From: Asanoa sp. WMMD1127
GTDB lineage: Bacteria > Actinomycetota > Actinomycetes > Mycobacteriales > Micromonosporaceae
Direction: 5' to 3'
DNA: 64,000 nt
NCBI RefSeq assembly: GCF_029626225.1
Contig: NZ_JARUBP010000001.1
Span: 806,001 to 870,000 of the forward strand
Shown: piece after piece, positions 18,722-27,911 of the stretch
How positions within the stretch are numbered: the stretch's first letter is position 1
Layout of the letters: the number at the start of each line of letters is the position of its first letter
Notes under the pieces: model-generated
Databases searched by the model: none
The model's input: only the letters and a program-made list of their open reading frames with translations
What the model was told of the DNA's origin: nothing
Position numbers and translations under genes: made by a program

Positions 18722-20110
18722 TCAGACCAGCTCGCTCAGCCGGCGGATGCTCGCGGTGATCCGGTCGGGGCTCTGGCCGGCGTACCCGATGACCAGACCC
18801 GGTGGTCCGCCCGGGCTCAGCCGCGTGGCGCTCAACGGCACCGGGCCGAGCCCCGCGGCGTGCGCCTTGGCGGCCAGCGCGGCGTCGTCGGTGCCGGGCG
18901 GCAGTTCGACCACGAGGTGGAGGCCGGCCGCGACGCCGTGCACCCGGCAGCCGGCCAGGTGGGTGGCGAGCGCGGCGACCAGCGCGTCCCGGCGGCGCCG
19001 GTGGGCCCGGCGGGCCTGGCGCAGGTGCCGGTCATAGCCGCCGGTGGCCAGCAGGTCGGCGAAGGCGAGCTGTTCGAGCGCCGGTCCGCCGTAGTCGGCC
19101 GCCTCCTTGGCGGCGTGGATCGCCGCGCGCCGGTGCCGCGGCGGGCAGAGCCAGCCGAGCCGCAGCGCCGGCGCGAGCGCCTTGCTGGCCGACCCGAGGT
19201 GCGCGACGACGTCCGGTGCAAGGCCTTGGAGGCAGCCGACCGGGTCGCGGTCGTAGCGGAACTCGGCGTCGTAGTCGTCCTCGACGATCAGGCCGCCCGT
19301 CTCGCGGGCCCAGGCGATCAGCGCCGCCCGCCGGTGCGGCGCGAGCACGACGCCGGTCGGGTATTGGTGGGCCGGCGTGACCAGCACCGCCGGCACGTCG
19401 CTCGCCCGCAGCGCGTCGACGTCGAGTCCGTCGCCGTCGACCGGGATCGGCACCAGCCGCAGTCCCTGCGCGGTCATGTGGGCGCGAATGCTCGGGCTGC
19501 CCGGCTCCTCGACACCGAACCGGTCCGCGCCGGCTCTCCGCAGGTGGTGGGCGACCAGCGCGAACGCCTGCGCGGCGCCGGTGGTGACCACCACGTCGTC
19601 GGCGGTCAGCCGGGCGGCCCGCACGCGACCCAGATAGTCGGCGAGGGTCGCGCGGAGCCTGGGCGCGCCGGCGGCGCCGGCGTAGCCCAGGTCGGCCGCG
19701 GTGGCGCCGGCCAGGGCCCGCTCATAGGCGCGGCGCCAGGCGGCCCGCGGGAACGCGGCCAGGTCCGGCTGCCCGGGCCGCAGGTCCACCGGCAGGTTTC
19801 CACCGAACGCGCCGACGTGGGTCGGCTCCGCACCCACATACGCGCCGGCGGCCGCGGCCGGCGGGCCGCTGGGGGCGGCCACGGTCGTGCCGGAGCCGCG
19901 CTGGGTCAGCAGGCGACCCTCGGCGACGAGCTGCTCGTAGGCGCCGACCACGACGCCGCGGGAGACGCGCAGGTCGGCGGCGAGCCCACGGGACGATGGC
20001 AGGCGGGCGCCGGGCGCGAGCCGGCCGTCGGCGATGGCGGCCCGCAGTGCCGCGGTGAGCTGGTCGCCGAGCCCGGGACGGGAGCGGTCGAGGTCGAGCA
20101 ACGCCTCCAT
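18722..20110 (-). CDS. MocR/PdxR-type GntR regulator with aminotransferase domain
   Basis: A 462-residue chimeric regulator. Residues about 10-80 form a GntR winged helix (G-A-R-L-P-S-S-R-G-L-A-A-D-L, S-R-G-V-V-V-G-A-Y-E-Q-L). The rest is a fold type I aminotransferase domain. Its PLP-binding lysine lies in G-S-A-S-K-A-L-A-P-A-L-R-L-G-W near residue 305, after I-V-E-D-D-Y-D-A-E-F-R-Y. These regulators use PLP as effector or bind it with an amino acid. It is divergent from an EamA transporter, a common partner, so it probably controls that gene and itself from the shared 67-base region. Confidence 0.93.
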   Translation of the reverse strand: MEALLDLDRSRPGLGDQLTAALRAAIADGRLAPGARLPSSRGLAADLRVSRGVVVGAYEQLVAEGRLLTQRGSGTTVAAPSGPPAAAAGAYVGAEPTHVGAFGGNLPVDLRPGQPDLAAFPRAAWRRAYERALAGATAADLGYAGAAGAPRLRATLADYLGRVRAARLTADDVVVTTGAAQAFALVAHHLRRAGADRFGVEEPGSPSIRAHMTAQGLRLVPIPVDGDGLDVDALRASDVPAVLVTPAHQYPTGVVLAPHRRAALIAWARETGGLIVEDDYDAEFRYDRDPVGCLQGLAPDVVAHLGSASKALAPALRLGWLCPPRHRRAAIHAAKEAADYGGPALEQLAFADLLATGGYDRHLRQARRAHRRRRDALVAALATHLAGCRVHGVAAGLHLVVELPPGTDDAALAAKAHAAGLGPVPLSATRLSPGGPPGLVIGYAGQSPDRITASIRRLSELV

Positions 20111-20135
20111 GTGGTCTCCTCATCTGGGCCGTGAG

Positions 20136-20154
20136 TGGACCTGTTGACCGGACC
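20136..20154. promoter_or_regulatory. Candidate MocR operator in the mocR/eamA intergenic region
   Basis: TGGACC (20136-20141) is repeated directly as CGGACC (20149-20154), with a TTGACC between them that could be the -35 box of the transporter gene. MocR regulators typically bind direct repeats in such divergent spacers. Assigned by position and repeat only. Confidence 0.4.
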
Positions 20155-20177
20155 ATTGTGCTCCTAGCGTCTCGTTC

Positions 20178-21149
20178 ATGAGGATCTCGAAGGGCATGGC
20201 CGTCGCCTTCTGCGTGCTCGGCATGACGCTGGTCGGCAGCTCCGTCTCCGTCAGCCAACTGCTGCTCGACTATCCGACGCTGACCGCGCAGGCGATCCGG
20301 TACGCCGCGGCGGCCGCGGTGCTGTTCCTGATCGCCCACCGCTTTCCACGGCTCGGCGGCGCCCGGCCCGGGGTCCGCCCGACGGCCCGCGAGCTGGGCA
20401 TCCTGCTCGTGGTCGCGGCGACCGGGATGGCCGGCTTCAACGCGTGCATCATGCTGGCCCTGCACCACGACACCGAACCGGCCGTGGTCGGCACCGTGAT
20501 CGGCGCGGCGCCGCTGGGCCTGGCCCTGCTCGGCCCACTGATCGCCCGCGGCCGGCCCAGCTCCCGGCTCATCGTCGCGGCCACCGTCGTGGTCGCCGGC
20601 ACCGCGCTGGTCGAGGGCACGGGCCGGGCCACCACCGTCGGCCTGCTCGGCGCCGCGGGCGCGCTGGCCGGCGAGATCCTGTTCTCGCTCCTGGCCGCGA
20701 TCGTCCTGCCCCGCCTGGGAGCGGTGCGGGTGGCGGCCTGGAGCTGCGCCCTGGCGGTGCCGCTGCTGGCGGTCGGCGCCCTGGTGGCCGGCGAGCCGGC
20801 GGCCTGGCGCCTACCCACGGCGACCGAGGCCGGCGCGCTGGTCTATCTCGCGGGCCTGATGACGGTCGTGGCGTTCGTGGTCTGGTTCATCGGCCTGGAA
20901 CGCCTCGGCGTCGAACGGGCCGGCATCCTGGTCGGCCTGATGCCGGTCGCCACCCTGGCCACGGCGGCGGTGATGGCGACGGCGCTGCCGGGGGTCGGGC
21001 CGGCGCTCGGGGTGCTGACGGTCGCGGTCGGGCTGGCCTTCGGCCTCACCGGCCGGTCACGCACCGAGGCGCCAGCCAGCGCTGAGCAGCCGCCGAGCGC
21101 CGAACAATCGCGGGCCCCCGAGCCGGCCGCCCTGACCGCCACGACGTAG
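20178..21149 (+). CDS. EamA family transporter (DMT superfamily)
   Basis: A 323-residue membrane protein with about ten hydrophobic helices in the two-fold EamA arrangement. N-terminal half features are Y-P-T-L-T-A-Q-A-I-R-Y near the end of helix 1-2 and E-P-A-V-V-G-T-V-I-G-A-A-P-L before helix 4. In the second half, A-G-I-L-V-G-L-M-P-V-A-T is the matching site. The C-terminal 35 residues are a hydrophilic Ala/Pro/Glu tail. ATG 20178. Likely exports or imports amino-acid-like metabolites under control of the divergent MocR regulator. Confidence 0.9.
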   Translation: MRISKGMAVAFCVLGMTLVGSSVSVSQLLLDYPTLTAQAIRYAAAAAVLFLIAHRFPRLGGARPGVRPTARELGILLVVAATGMAGFNACIMLALHHDTEPAVVGTVIGAAPLGLALLGPLIARGRPSSRLIVAATVVVAGTALVEGTGRATTVGLLGAAGALAGEILFSLLAAIVLPRLGAVRVAAWSCALAVPLLAVGALVAGEPAAWRLPTATEAGALVYLAGLMTVVAFVVWFIGLERLGVERAGILVGLMPVATLATAAVMATALPGVGPALGVLTVAVGLAFGLTGRSRTEAPASAEQPPSAEQSRAPEPAALTATT

Positions 21150-21157
21150 TGGGAAGG

Positions 21158-22099
21158 TCAGGAGCGTTCGGCTGCGCGGACGGTGTCGGCGTAGCGAAGG
21201 GCGGCGGCGCGCAGCTCCGCCTCCGGGTCCTCGCCCGCGGCTCGGGCGGCGGCGACGAGGCGGAGCAACCGCGCGCCGAGGTCGTCGCCCTCGGGCAGCG
21301 GCACGGACAGGCCCGCGCGCTCCACCCGCTGGAGGAACTTGGCGGCCAGCGCCAGCGCCGGCTGGGCCAGTGCGACACCGTCCATGGCCGAGTCGCGAGA
21401 CTTCTCGGCCTTCTTGATCTGCTCCCAGTTGGCGATGATCTCGTCGACCGAGCCGACCTCGGTGCCGGCGAAGACGTGCGGGTTGCGACGGATCATCTTG
21501 TCGACGAGGTCGCCGGCCACGTCGTCGATGGTCCAGCGACGGTCCTCGGGCAGCTCCTCGGCCAGCCGGGCGTGCAGGACCACCTGGAGCAGCACGTCGC
21601 CGAGCTCCTCCCGCAGGCCCACCAGGTCCTCGGCCTCGATCGCGTCGTAGGCCTCGTAGGCCTCCTCCAGCATGAACTGCGCCAGCGACTGGTGGGTCTG
21701 GGCCCGCTTCCACGGGTCGCCGCCGGGCGAGGCGAGGCGGTCCATCACGGTGACCGCGTCGAGCAGGCGGGCGCCGGCCGGGTCCCAGGAACCGTAAGTC
21801 ACTTCCAGCTCGGCCAGGCCGGGCTCACGGGCGAGGCGTACGCCCAGCTCGCGGGCCAGGTCCGGATCGCCCGTCGGGCCAGCCAGCCAGACCACGTCGG
21901 TCTCGCGGGCGTGCGCGAGCAGCGTGTCGACCCGCGGCTCGACGAGTGTCACCGCGCCGCCGGCCTGGCGGATGGCGTCGGTCAGCGGGGTCTCGGCCGC
22001 GGCCAGCACGGGCTGGGCGCGCACGGCGTCCCACGCGGCCGCCGTCAACAGACCGGCGGGCAGCCGCGGCGACGTGACCAGGAGCAGGATGCGCGGCAT
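21158..22099 (-). CDS. mazG: MazG family nucleoside triphosphate pyrophosphohydrolase
   Basis: A 313-residue MazG protein. An N-terminal part of about 125 residues resembles the actinobacterial extension. The catalytic MazG domain follows, starting at D-P-W-K-R-A-Q-T-H with the metal-binding pattern E-E-A-Y-E (about 165-169) and R-E-E-L-G-D (about 181-186). A second helical part contains R-R-N-P-H-V-F and N-W-E-Q-I-K-K-A-E-K. MazG converts (d)NTPs to NMP and PPi and cleans the nucleotide pool. It lies 3 bases after the SurA-like gene and downstream of mfd; mazG follows mfd in mycobacteria too. Confidence 0.93.
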   Translation of the reverse strand: MPRILLLVTSPRLPAGLLTAAAWDAVRAQPVLAAAETPLTDAIRQAGGAVTLVEPRVDTLLAHARETDVVWLAGPTGDPDLARELGVRLAREPGLAELEVTYGSWDPAGARLLDAVTVMDRLASPGGDPWKRAQTHQSLAQFMLEEAYEAYDAIEAEDLVGLREELGDVLLQVVLHARLAEELPEDRRWTIDDVAGDLVDKMIRRNPHVFAGTEVGSVDEIIANWEQIKKAEKSRDSAMDGVALAQPALALAAKFLQRVERAGLSVPLPEGDDLGARLLRLVAAARAAGEDPEAELRAAALRYADTVRAAERS

Positions 22100-22102
22100 A
22101 CC

Positions 22103-22843
22103 TCAGGCGCGGTCGTTGACGGTGTCGCTGCCGGCCAGGTAGGGCAGGTCGTAGAAGACGGCGCCGCCCTGCGAGGAGACCACCATCGGGGCCGACAGCG
22201 GCAGGTAACGCGGGTTGACCGTGGTGTCGCTGGCCGAGGCGGCCTTCTCCAGGAGCCCGGTCAGCTGGTACGCGGCCGCCACGAACTCGCCGCCGCCGAA
22301 CGCCTGCTTGATCTGCGGCAGGTCGAAGCCGGGGTCGATCGCGTTGACCTTGACGAGGGCGTCGTACACCCCGCGCAGCTGGTCGTCGGTCACCGCCGGC
22401 ACGCTGTTGCCGATCTTGGCGAAGATTCCCTGCGAGAGGTTGACCCACTCGGTGTAGTCCTTGGCGTACTCGCTGCCCGCCGGCACCCCGAGCTCGGCCG
22501 CCACCTGGTCCTCGGTGACCGCGTTGACCGGCTGCACACCCTGCTCGCTGGCCACCTTGCGACCCAGGTCGAGGCTGACCTCGAGGTCGACGACCTGCTG
22601 CCGACTGACGGCCGGACCGGGCGCCTTGGTCGGCTCGGCGCCGGGCTGCTGCTGCTCCTGCGGCGCCGGCGTCGCCGTCGCGCCCGCACCGGCGCCGTCG
22701 AAGATCTGCGTGACCTGGTCCTCGGTCACCTTCCGGTCGCCCAGGTAGGCGGCCACGGACGGCTCGGAACGGCAGGCCGCCAGGCCACCCAGGCCGAGGG
22801 CGGCGACGACGGCGATCGACGCGATGCGGCGGGCACGAAGCAT
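22103..22843 (-). CDS. Lipoprotein with SurA N-terminal-like domain
   Basis: A 246-residue predicted lipoprotein. The start at ATG 22843 (GAGAGAG upstream) gives a type II signal peptide with lipobox G-L-A-A-C, Cys24. A GTG at 22885 that overlaps the mfd stop would add 14 residues and is less typical. After the signal, V-A-A-Y-L-G-D-R-K-V-T-E-D-Q-V resembles the start of SurA/PrsA chaperones, followed by helical segments and a Pro/Gln-rich linker at about 52-72. No PPIase domain can be seen, so it is probably a holdase-type chaperone of the cell envelope. Confidence 0.85.
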   Translation of the reverse strand: MLRARRIASIAVVAALGLGGLAACRSEPSVAAYLGDRKVTEDQVTQIFDGAGAGATATPAPQEQQQPGAEPTKAPGPAVSRQQVVDLEVSLDLGRKVASEQGVQPVNAVTEDQVAAELGVPAGSEYAKDYTEWVNLSQGIFAKIGNSVPAVTDDQLRGVYDALVKVNAIDPGFDLPQIKQAFGGGEFVAAAYQLTGLLEKAASASDTTVNPRYLPLSAPMVVSSQGGAVFYDLPYLAGSDTVNDRA

Positions 22844-22881
22844 GGTCGACACTCTCTCACGCCCCGTGCCCGCGCTGCCTG

Positions 22882-25800
22882 TCACCCCAGGACGTCGCGG
22901 ACCAGCTGCTCACACCACTCCAGCAGCGCCTGGTCGCGCAGCGGCTCGCCGCCGATCCGCCGCGTCGTCGGGCGCGGCACGCTGACCTGGTCGATCGCCG
23001 ACTTGTAGACGGCGTCCGGGTGGTAGCGCTTGAGCCGCAGCTGCCGCGAGTCGGGCAGCGGCATCGGCGAGAACCGCAGGTGCTTGCCCTGCACCGAGAC
23101 GTCGGTGATCCCCCGCGCCCGCATGACCAGCCGGAACCGGGCGATCGCCACCAGGTTGCGGACCGGCTCCGGCGGCTCGCCGTAGCGGTCGGTCAGCTCG
23201 GCCACGATCTCGTCGAGCTTCTCGGTGGTGCGGGCCTCGGCCAGCTTCCGGTACATCTCCAGCCGCAGCCGCTCGACCGCGATGTAGTCGTGCGGCAGGT
23301 TGGCGTCGATCGGGAGATCGATCTTGAAGTCGAACTCCTCCTCGGGCTTCTCGCCCTTGAACGCCGACACCGCCTCGCCGACCATCCGCACGTAGAGGTC
23401 GAAGCCGACCCCCTCGATGTGCCCGGACTGCTCGCCGCCGAGCAGGTTGCCGGCGCCGCGGATCTCGAGGTCCTTCATCGCCACGTACATGCCGGCGCCG
23501 AGCTCGGTGTGCTGCGCGATGGTGGCCAGCCGCTCGTGGGCGTGCTCGGTCAGCGGCTTCTCGGGTGGATAGAGGAAGTAGGCGTACGCCCGCTCCCGGC
23601 CCCGGCCGACCCGACCACGGATCTGGTGCAGCTGGGCGAGACCGAGCAGGTCGGCCCGCTCCACGATCAGCGTGTTGGCGTTGGGGATGTCGATGCCCGA
23701 CTCGACGATCGTGGTGCAGACGAGGACGTCGTACTCCTTCTCCCAGAAGCCGACCATGACCTTCTCCAGCGCGTCCTCCCCCATCTGACCGTGCGCCACC
23801 GCCACCCGGGCCTCGGGTACGAGCTCCCGCAGCCGACGGGCGGCCCGGTCGATCGACTCGACCCGGTTGTGGAGGTAGAAGACCTGGCCGTCGCGGAGCA
23901 GCTCGCGGTGGATGGCCGCGGCCACTTGGCGGTCGTCGTGCGCGCCGACGAAGGTCAGCACCGGGTGCCGCTCCTCCGGCGGCGTCGCGATCGTCGACAT
24001 CTCCCGGATGCCGGTGATCGCCATCTCCAGCGTCCGCGGGATCGGCGTCGCCGACATGGTCAGCACGTCGACGGACGTACGCAGGGACTTGAGATGTTCC
24101 TTGTGCTCGACGCCGAACCGCTGCTCCTCGTCGACCACGATCATGCCGAGGTTCTTGAAGCGGGTCGCCGACTGCAGCAGCCGGTGGGTGCCGATCACGA
24201 TGTCGGCGGTGCCGGCCGCGGCCATGTCGAGCGTCTGCTCCGCCTCCTTCGGCGTCTGGAAGCGCGACAGCTGGCGGATCTGCACGGGGAACTGGTTCAT
24301 CCGGTCGGTGAACGTGTTGAAGTGCTGCTGGGCGAGGAGCGTCGTCGGCACGAGCACGGCGACCTGCTTGCCGTCCTGCACGGCCTTGAACGCCGCGCGT
24401 ACCGCGATCTCGGTCTTGCCGTAGCCGACGTCGCCACAGATCAGCCGGTCCATCGGGATCGACTGCTCCATGTCGTGCTTGACCTCGTCGATCGCGGACA
24501 GCTGGTCGGGCGTCTCCGTCCACGGGAAGGCGTCTTCGAGCTCGCGCTGCCAGGGCGTGTCGGGACCGAACGCGTGCCCCTTGGACGCCTTGCGGGCGGC
24601 GTAGAGCTGGATCAGCTGCGCGGCGATCTCGCGGACGGCCTTGCGTGCGCGGGCCTTGGACTTCTGCCAGTCGGTGCCGCCCATCTTGTGCAACGCCGGC
24701 GTCTCGCCACCGACGTAGCGGGAGAGCTGGTCGAGCTGGTCGGTCGGCACGTAGAGCCGGTCGCCGGGCTGGTTGCGCTTGCTCGGTGCGTACTCGATCA
24801 CGAGGTATTCGCGGCTCGCGCCGTTGACGACGCGCTGCACCAGCTCGACGTATTTCCCGATGCCGTGCTGCTCGTGCACGACGAAGTCGCCGTTGCGCAG
24901 CTCCAGCGGGTCGATCGTGTTGCGCCGCCGCGACGGCATCTTGCGCATGTCACGCGTGGTCGCGCCGCGCCCGCCGGTCACGTCGTTGCCGGTCAGCACG
25001 ACCAGCCTGGCCGCCTCGTCGACGAACCCGTGGTTGAGCCCACCGCAGGTGACCAGCACCTCGCCGGGTCGCGGGGGTTCGTCGATCGTCTCGGTGAGGG
25101 TGGCGCCGAGGCCGGCGTCCCGCAGCACCTCGACGGCCCGGTTGGCGGGCCCGTGCCCCTCGAAGACGAGCGCGATCGCCCAGCCCTCGGTGCGCCACTG
25201 CTCGACGTCCTTGATGACCTTCTCGGTCTCGCCGTGGTAGAGCGTGGTCGCCTGGGCCGCCAGCGCGATCGCGTCGCCGGTGTCGGGGGTGACGGTGACC
25301 GCCTCGACCGGGTCCTCCCACGGCTGCGGCTCGGCCTCGACGACGCTCTCGACCAGGCCGAACGGCGACACCGACCACCAGGGCTGGCGCAGTTCTTCGG
25401 CCGCGTGGCGTACCTCGGCCAGGGTCTTGAACGCGGCGGCGCCGAGGTCGATCGGCGCCTGCCCACCGACGGCGGCCGCGGACCAGGAGGCCTGGAGAAA
25501 CTCCTCGCTGGTACGCACGAGGTCGTGCGCCCGGGTGCGGATGCGCTCGGGGTCGCAGAGGAGGACGTGGGTGTTGCTCGGCATGCAGTGCACGAGCAGC
25601 TCGAGCTGGTCGGCGCCGACCAGCGCCGGGGCGAGCGACTCCATGCCCTCGACCGGGATGCCCTCGGCCAGCTTGTCGAGGATCTCGAGGAGCTCGGGGT
25701 GCTTCTCGCTGAGCGCTCGTGCCTTGCGTTTGACGTCGTCGGTCAGCAGCAACTCCCGACACGGCGGGGCGAACATGCTCTCGACCTTGTCGATCGTCCG

Positions 25801-26460
25801 CTGGTCGGCGACGGCGAAGGTGCGGATCTCGTCGACCTGGTCGCCCCAGAACTCGACCCGGGAGGGGTGCTCGTCGGTGGGCGGAAAGACGTCGAGAATC
25901 CCACCGCGCACGGCGAACTCGCCGCGCTTGGTGACCAGATCGACCCGGGCGTACGCCATGTCGTTGAGGCGGCGCGCGATGTCGTCGAGCTCGGCCTCCT
26001 CGCCGGCCTTGAGCTCGACCGGCTCGAGGTCGCCGAGCCGCTTGAGCTGGGGTTGCAGCATGCTCCGGACGGGGGCGACGACGACCTTGACCGGATTGTC
26101 GCCGGGATGGGCCAGCCGCCTGAGGACGGCGAGCCGACGCCCCACGGTGTCGGAGCGCGGCGAGAGGCGCTCGTGGGGCAGCGTCTCCCAGGCGGGGTAG
26201 CTCACGATCTGGTCCTGGGGCAGCAGGCTGGCCAGGGCCGCCGCGAGGTCGTCGGCCTCGCGGGAGGTGGCGGTGACGGCCAGCACCGGGCGGCCGCCGC
26301 CGGTGTCCTGTGCCGCCACGGCGGCGACGACAAAGGGACGCAGGGCAGCGGGCGCGGTCAGATCGAGCCCGTCGGCGTCAGGGAATCCGGCGCGAGCGAG
26401 ATCGCGCGCACGGGCCAACCCCGCGTCACCCAGGGCCGCGGCCAACAGACCATGAAGCAT
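22882..26460 (-). CDS. mfd: Transcription-repair coupling factor Mfd
   Basis: A 1192-residue Mfd, full length. It displaces stalled RNA polymerase and recruits UvrA to damaged template strands. The N-terminal UvrB-like region (S-Y-P-A-W-E-T-L-P-H-E-R-L-S-P) is followed by the RNA-polymerase-binding domain around residues 480-560 (H-G-I-G-K-Y, Y-L-V-I-E-Y-A). The helicase Walker A G-D-V-G-Y-G-K-T-E is near residue 670, the DEEQ box V-V-D-E-E-Q-R-F-G near 780, and the TRG motif G-R-V-G-R-G-R-E-R-A-Y-A-Y follows. ATG 26460 has GAGAGGAT upstream. First gene of the mfd, lipoprotein, mazG run. Confidence 0.98.
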   Translation of the reverse strand: MLHGLLAAALGDAGLARARDLARAGFPDADGLDLTAPAALRPFVVAAVAAQDTGGGRPVLAVTATSREADDLAAALASLLPQDQIVSYPAWETLPHERLSPRSDTVGRRLAVLRRLAHPGDNPVKVVVAPVRSMLQPQLKRLGDLEPVELKAGEEAELDDIARRLNDMAYARVDLVTKRGEFAVRGGILDVFPPTDEHPSRVEFWGDQVDEIRTFAVADQRTIDKVESMFAPPCRELLLTDDVKRKARALSEKHPELLEILDKLAEGIPVEGMESLAPALVGADQLELLVHCMPSNTHVLLCDPERIRTRAHDLVRTSEEFLQASWSAAAVGGQAPIDLGAAAFKTLAEVRHAAEELRQPWWSVSPFGLVESVVEAEPQPWEDPVEAVTVTPDTGDAIALAAQATTLYHGETEKVIKDVEQWRTEGWAIALVFEGHGPANRAVEVLRDAGLGATLTETIDEPPRPGEVLVTCGGLNHGFVDEAARLVVLTGNDVTGGRGATTRDMRKMPSRRRNTIDPLELRNGDFVVHEQHGIGKYVELVQRVVNGASREYLVIEYAPSKRNQPGDRLYVPTDQLDQLSRYVGGETPALHKMGGTDWQKSKARARKAVREIAAQLIQLYAARKASKGHAFGPDTPWQRELEDAFPWTETPDQLSAIDEVKHDMEQSIPMDRLICGDVGYGKTEIAVRAAFKAVQDGKQVAVLVPTTLLAQQHFNTFTDRMNQFPVQIRQLSRFQTPKEAEQTLDMAAAGTADIVIGTHRLLQSATRFKNLGMIVVDEEQRFGVEHKEHLKSLRTSVDVLTMSATPIPRTLEMAITGIREMSTIATPPEERHPVLTFVGAHDDRQVAAAIHRELLRDGQVFYLHNRVESIDRAARRLRELVPEARVAVAHGQMGEDALEKVMVGFWEKEYDVLVCTTIVESGIDIPNANTLIVERADLLGLAQLHQIRGRVGRGRERAYAYFLYPPEKPLTEHAHERLATIAQHTELGAGMYVAMKDLEIRGAGNLLGGEQSGHIEGVGFDLYVRMVGEAVSAFKGEKPEEEFDFKIDLPIDANLPHDYIAVERLRLEMYRKLAEARTTEKLDEIVAELTDRYGEPPEPVRNLVAIARFRLVMRARGITDVSVQGKHLRFSPMPLPDSRQLRLKRYHPDAVYKSAIDQVSVPRPTTRRIGGEPLRDQALLEWCEQLVRDVLG

Positions 26461-26792
26461 GGATGATCCTCTCGGGCACGCATGAAGGCCCCCCAGCCGG
26501 CAGGCAGGGGGGTGCGACGTGCAGCTCCAAGAGTACGCCGGAGGCCCGACAACCCGCCTCGCCGTTTCCCATGTCGTCGGCGTCGCGGCGGTGAAGAGTC
26601 GACTGCAATGTAGTTAAGTAGCTATTCATTGAAGCGACTGAAGTCGAATTGCAATCAGGGTGCACCGGCTTGATCAGGGAGTTCACTCACGTCTTGTCGC
26701 ATACGCCGACTCTGGTGTCGTTGGCGTTGTAATGCCAACATCTAGGTATGCGGATCCGGTAGGACGGATTCACTCCGACGGCTGGCGGCGAC
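26461..26792. other. Gene-free, relatively AT-rich spacer between mfd and the DUF6082 gene
   Basis: 332 bases without a convincing gene on either strand. The first about 70 bases hold the mfd leader. From about 26600 to 26760 the sequence is visibly poorer in GC than the rest of the window, with small dyads such as CGACT/AGTCG (26635-26646) and the palindrome AGTCGACT (26597-26604). No clear -35/-10 pair with good spacing, no tRNA and no terminator were found. Confidence 0.6.
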
Positions 26793-27539
26793 ATGGGCGA
26801 GGAAATGGGCAGCCGAAAGGCGCTTTCGCGGGTGCGACGTGTGCTGTCGTGGACAGCCGCCCTAGCGGTGGGCGTGACCCTGGCCTTGATTCTTGGCTTG
26901 GGCGCCGTGAGCGCCATCGCCGAAACGGCGACCGGCCAGAGGTGGGCCGAACTCTCCAACGTGGGAGAGTCGTTCGGCCTGCTCAATGCGATCTTTTCCG
27001 GTTTGGCGCTGGCCGCCGTGGTGGTGACGTTCTGGATGCAGTTCACGGAGCTGCGGTCGCAGCGATCCGAGCTGGCTGTGCAGCGTGACGCACTGATCCA
27101 GACCCAGGCCGAACTGCACCGCACCGCCGAGGCCAGCCTCCGGCATCTGCACGTCGATCTCGTGAAGATGTCGATGAACGATCCGCTGTTGGCGGCCGTC
27201 TGGCCCCGGACGGTGAGCTCCGACGTCCGCGACCGCCAATATCAGTACGCCAACCTGATTTTGCAGCATCATGTCCTGCGACTTCAGATTTCTGAATTCA
27301 GTGAAGCCGAACTCCAGCGCGTTTTCAGGTATCTGTTCCTCAGTCCGATCATGCGCGAGTTCTGGACGGATACCGCCAACGCACGCGCCGCATTGGCTGC
27401 GCCGGGCTCGTTCGAACAGCAGATGCACAAGGTCGGCAACGCGGTCTGCGCCGAATACGAACACCTGCTGCAGACCCAGCGCAGCTGCGCGACCACCCAG
27501 GCCGAGTGGGATGAACGACCGCTCGCGGAGGCCGCCTAG
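26793..27539 (+). CDS. DUF6082-like membrane protein
   Basis: A 248-residue protein with two membrane helices (about 18-42 and 66-85), then a coiled coil (R-S-Q-R-S-E-L-A-V-Q-R-D-A-L-I-Q-T-Q-A-E-L) and a cytoplasmic helical domain (H-V-D-L-V-K-M-S-M-N-D, Y-Q-Y-A-N-L-I-L). This layout matches proteins annotated as DUF6082 in Streptomyces and relatives, where they occur in many variable copies with unknown role. ATG 26793 or 26805 is possible. Base composition is less GC-rich than the neighbours, suggesting later acquisition. Its stop overlaps the convergent small gene. Confidence 0.75.
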   Translation: MGEEMGSRKALSRVRRVLSWTAALAVGVTLALILGLGAVSAIAETATGQRWAELSNVGESFGLLNAIFSGLALAAVVVTFWMQFTELRSQRSELAVQRDALIQTQAELHRTAEASLRHLHVDLVKMSMNDPLLAAVWPRTVSSDVRDRQYQYANLILQHHVLRLQISEFSEAELQRVFRYLFLSPIMREFWTDTANARAALAAPGSFEQQMHKVGNAVCAEYEHLLQTQRSCATTQAEWDERPLAEAA

Positions 27540-27784
27540 TCGGGGGTCTGTGATTTCCTGATATCGCCGAGCGCGGCCAACATCACCTCGCGGGGCAACA
27601 CCACGATGCGCTCGTGAGCGCCCCGGGCGGCTTCCACGTCGATCAGCTCGCCGTCGAGTTCCTCGGTCGCGTCCAGTCCGATGACAGCGAAGTTGCCGTC
27701 CGCAAGCTCGAGCACGTCGGGGCAGCTGATGTTGGTGCTGCAGCGCTCCTTGGGCGACGAACCGTGCCGACGAACGATCTTCAT
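27536..27784 (-). CDS. Small conserved actinobacterial hypothetical protein
   Basis: An 82-residue protein from ATG 27784; a GTG at 27817 would add 11 residues. The middle part C-P-D-V-L-E-L-A-D-G-N-F-A-V-I-G-L-D-A-T and the ending E-R-I-V-V-L-P-R-E-V-M-L-A-A resemble a small-protein family I have seen in Streptomyces and Micromonosporaceae next to helix-turn-helix or DUF6082-type genes. There are two cysteines in the C-x5-C spacing near residue 14-20. No function can be assigned. Convergent with, and overlapping the stop of, the DUF6082 gene. Confidence 0.7.
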   Translation of the reverse strand: MKIVRRHGSSPKERCSTNISCPDVLELADGNFAVIGLDATEELDGELIDVEAARGAHERIVVLPREVMLAALGDIRKSQTPD

Positions 27785-27911
27785 GGGTCCGCCAGCCACC
27801 GCCACGCTCCGTCTCACGGGAAGATTCGGACAATTCTGACACGGGCCACCGACGTCACCAACTCGACGCGCCCGGTGATCTTCTCGCAGCGAAGCCGCCG
27901 CGACAAGACCG

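Noticed and set aside
23020-26466. A 1148-codon open frame antisense to mfd
   Set aside because: GC-rich DNA gives long open antisense frames; mfd is unmistakable and the antisense product has no family features.
26461-26792. A small minus-strand gene upstream of mfd
   Set aside because: The open frame overlaps the mfd start in another phase and has no codon bias or ribosome site.
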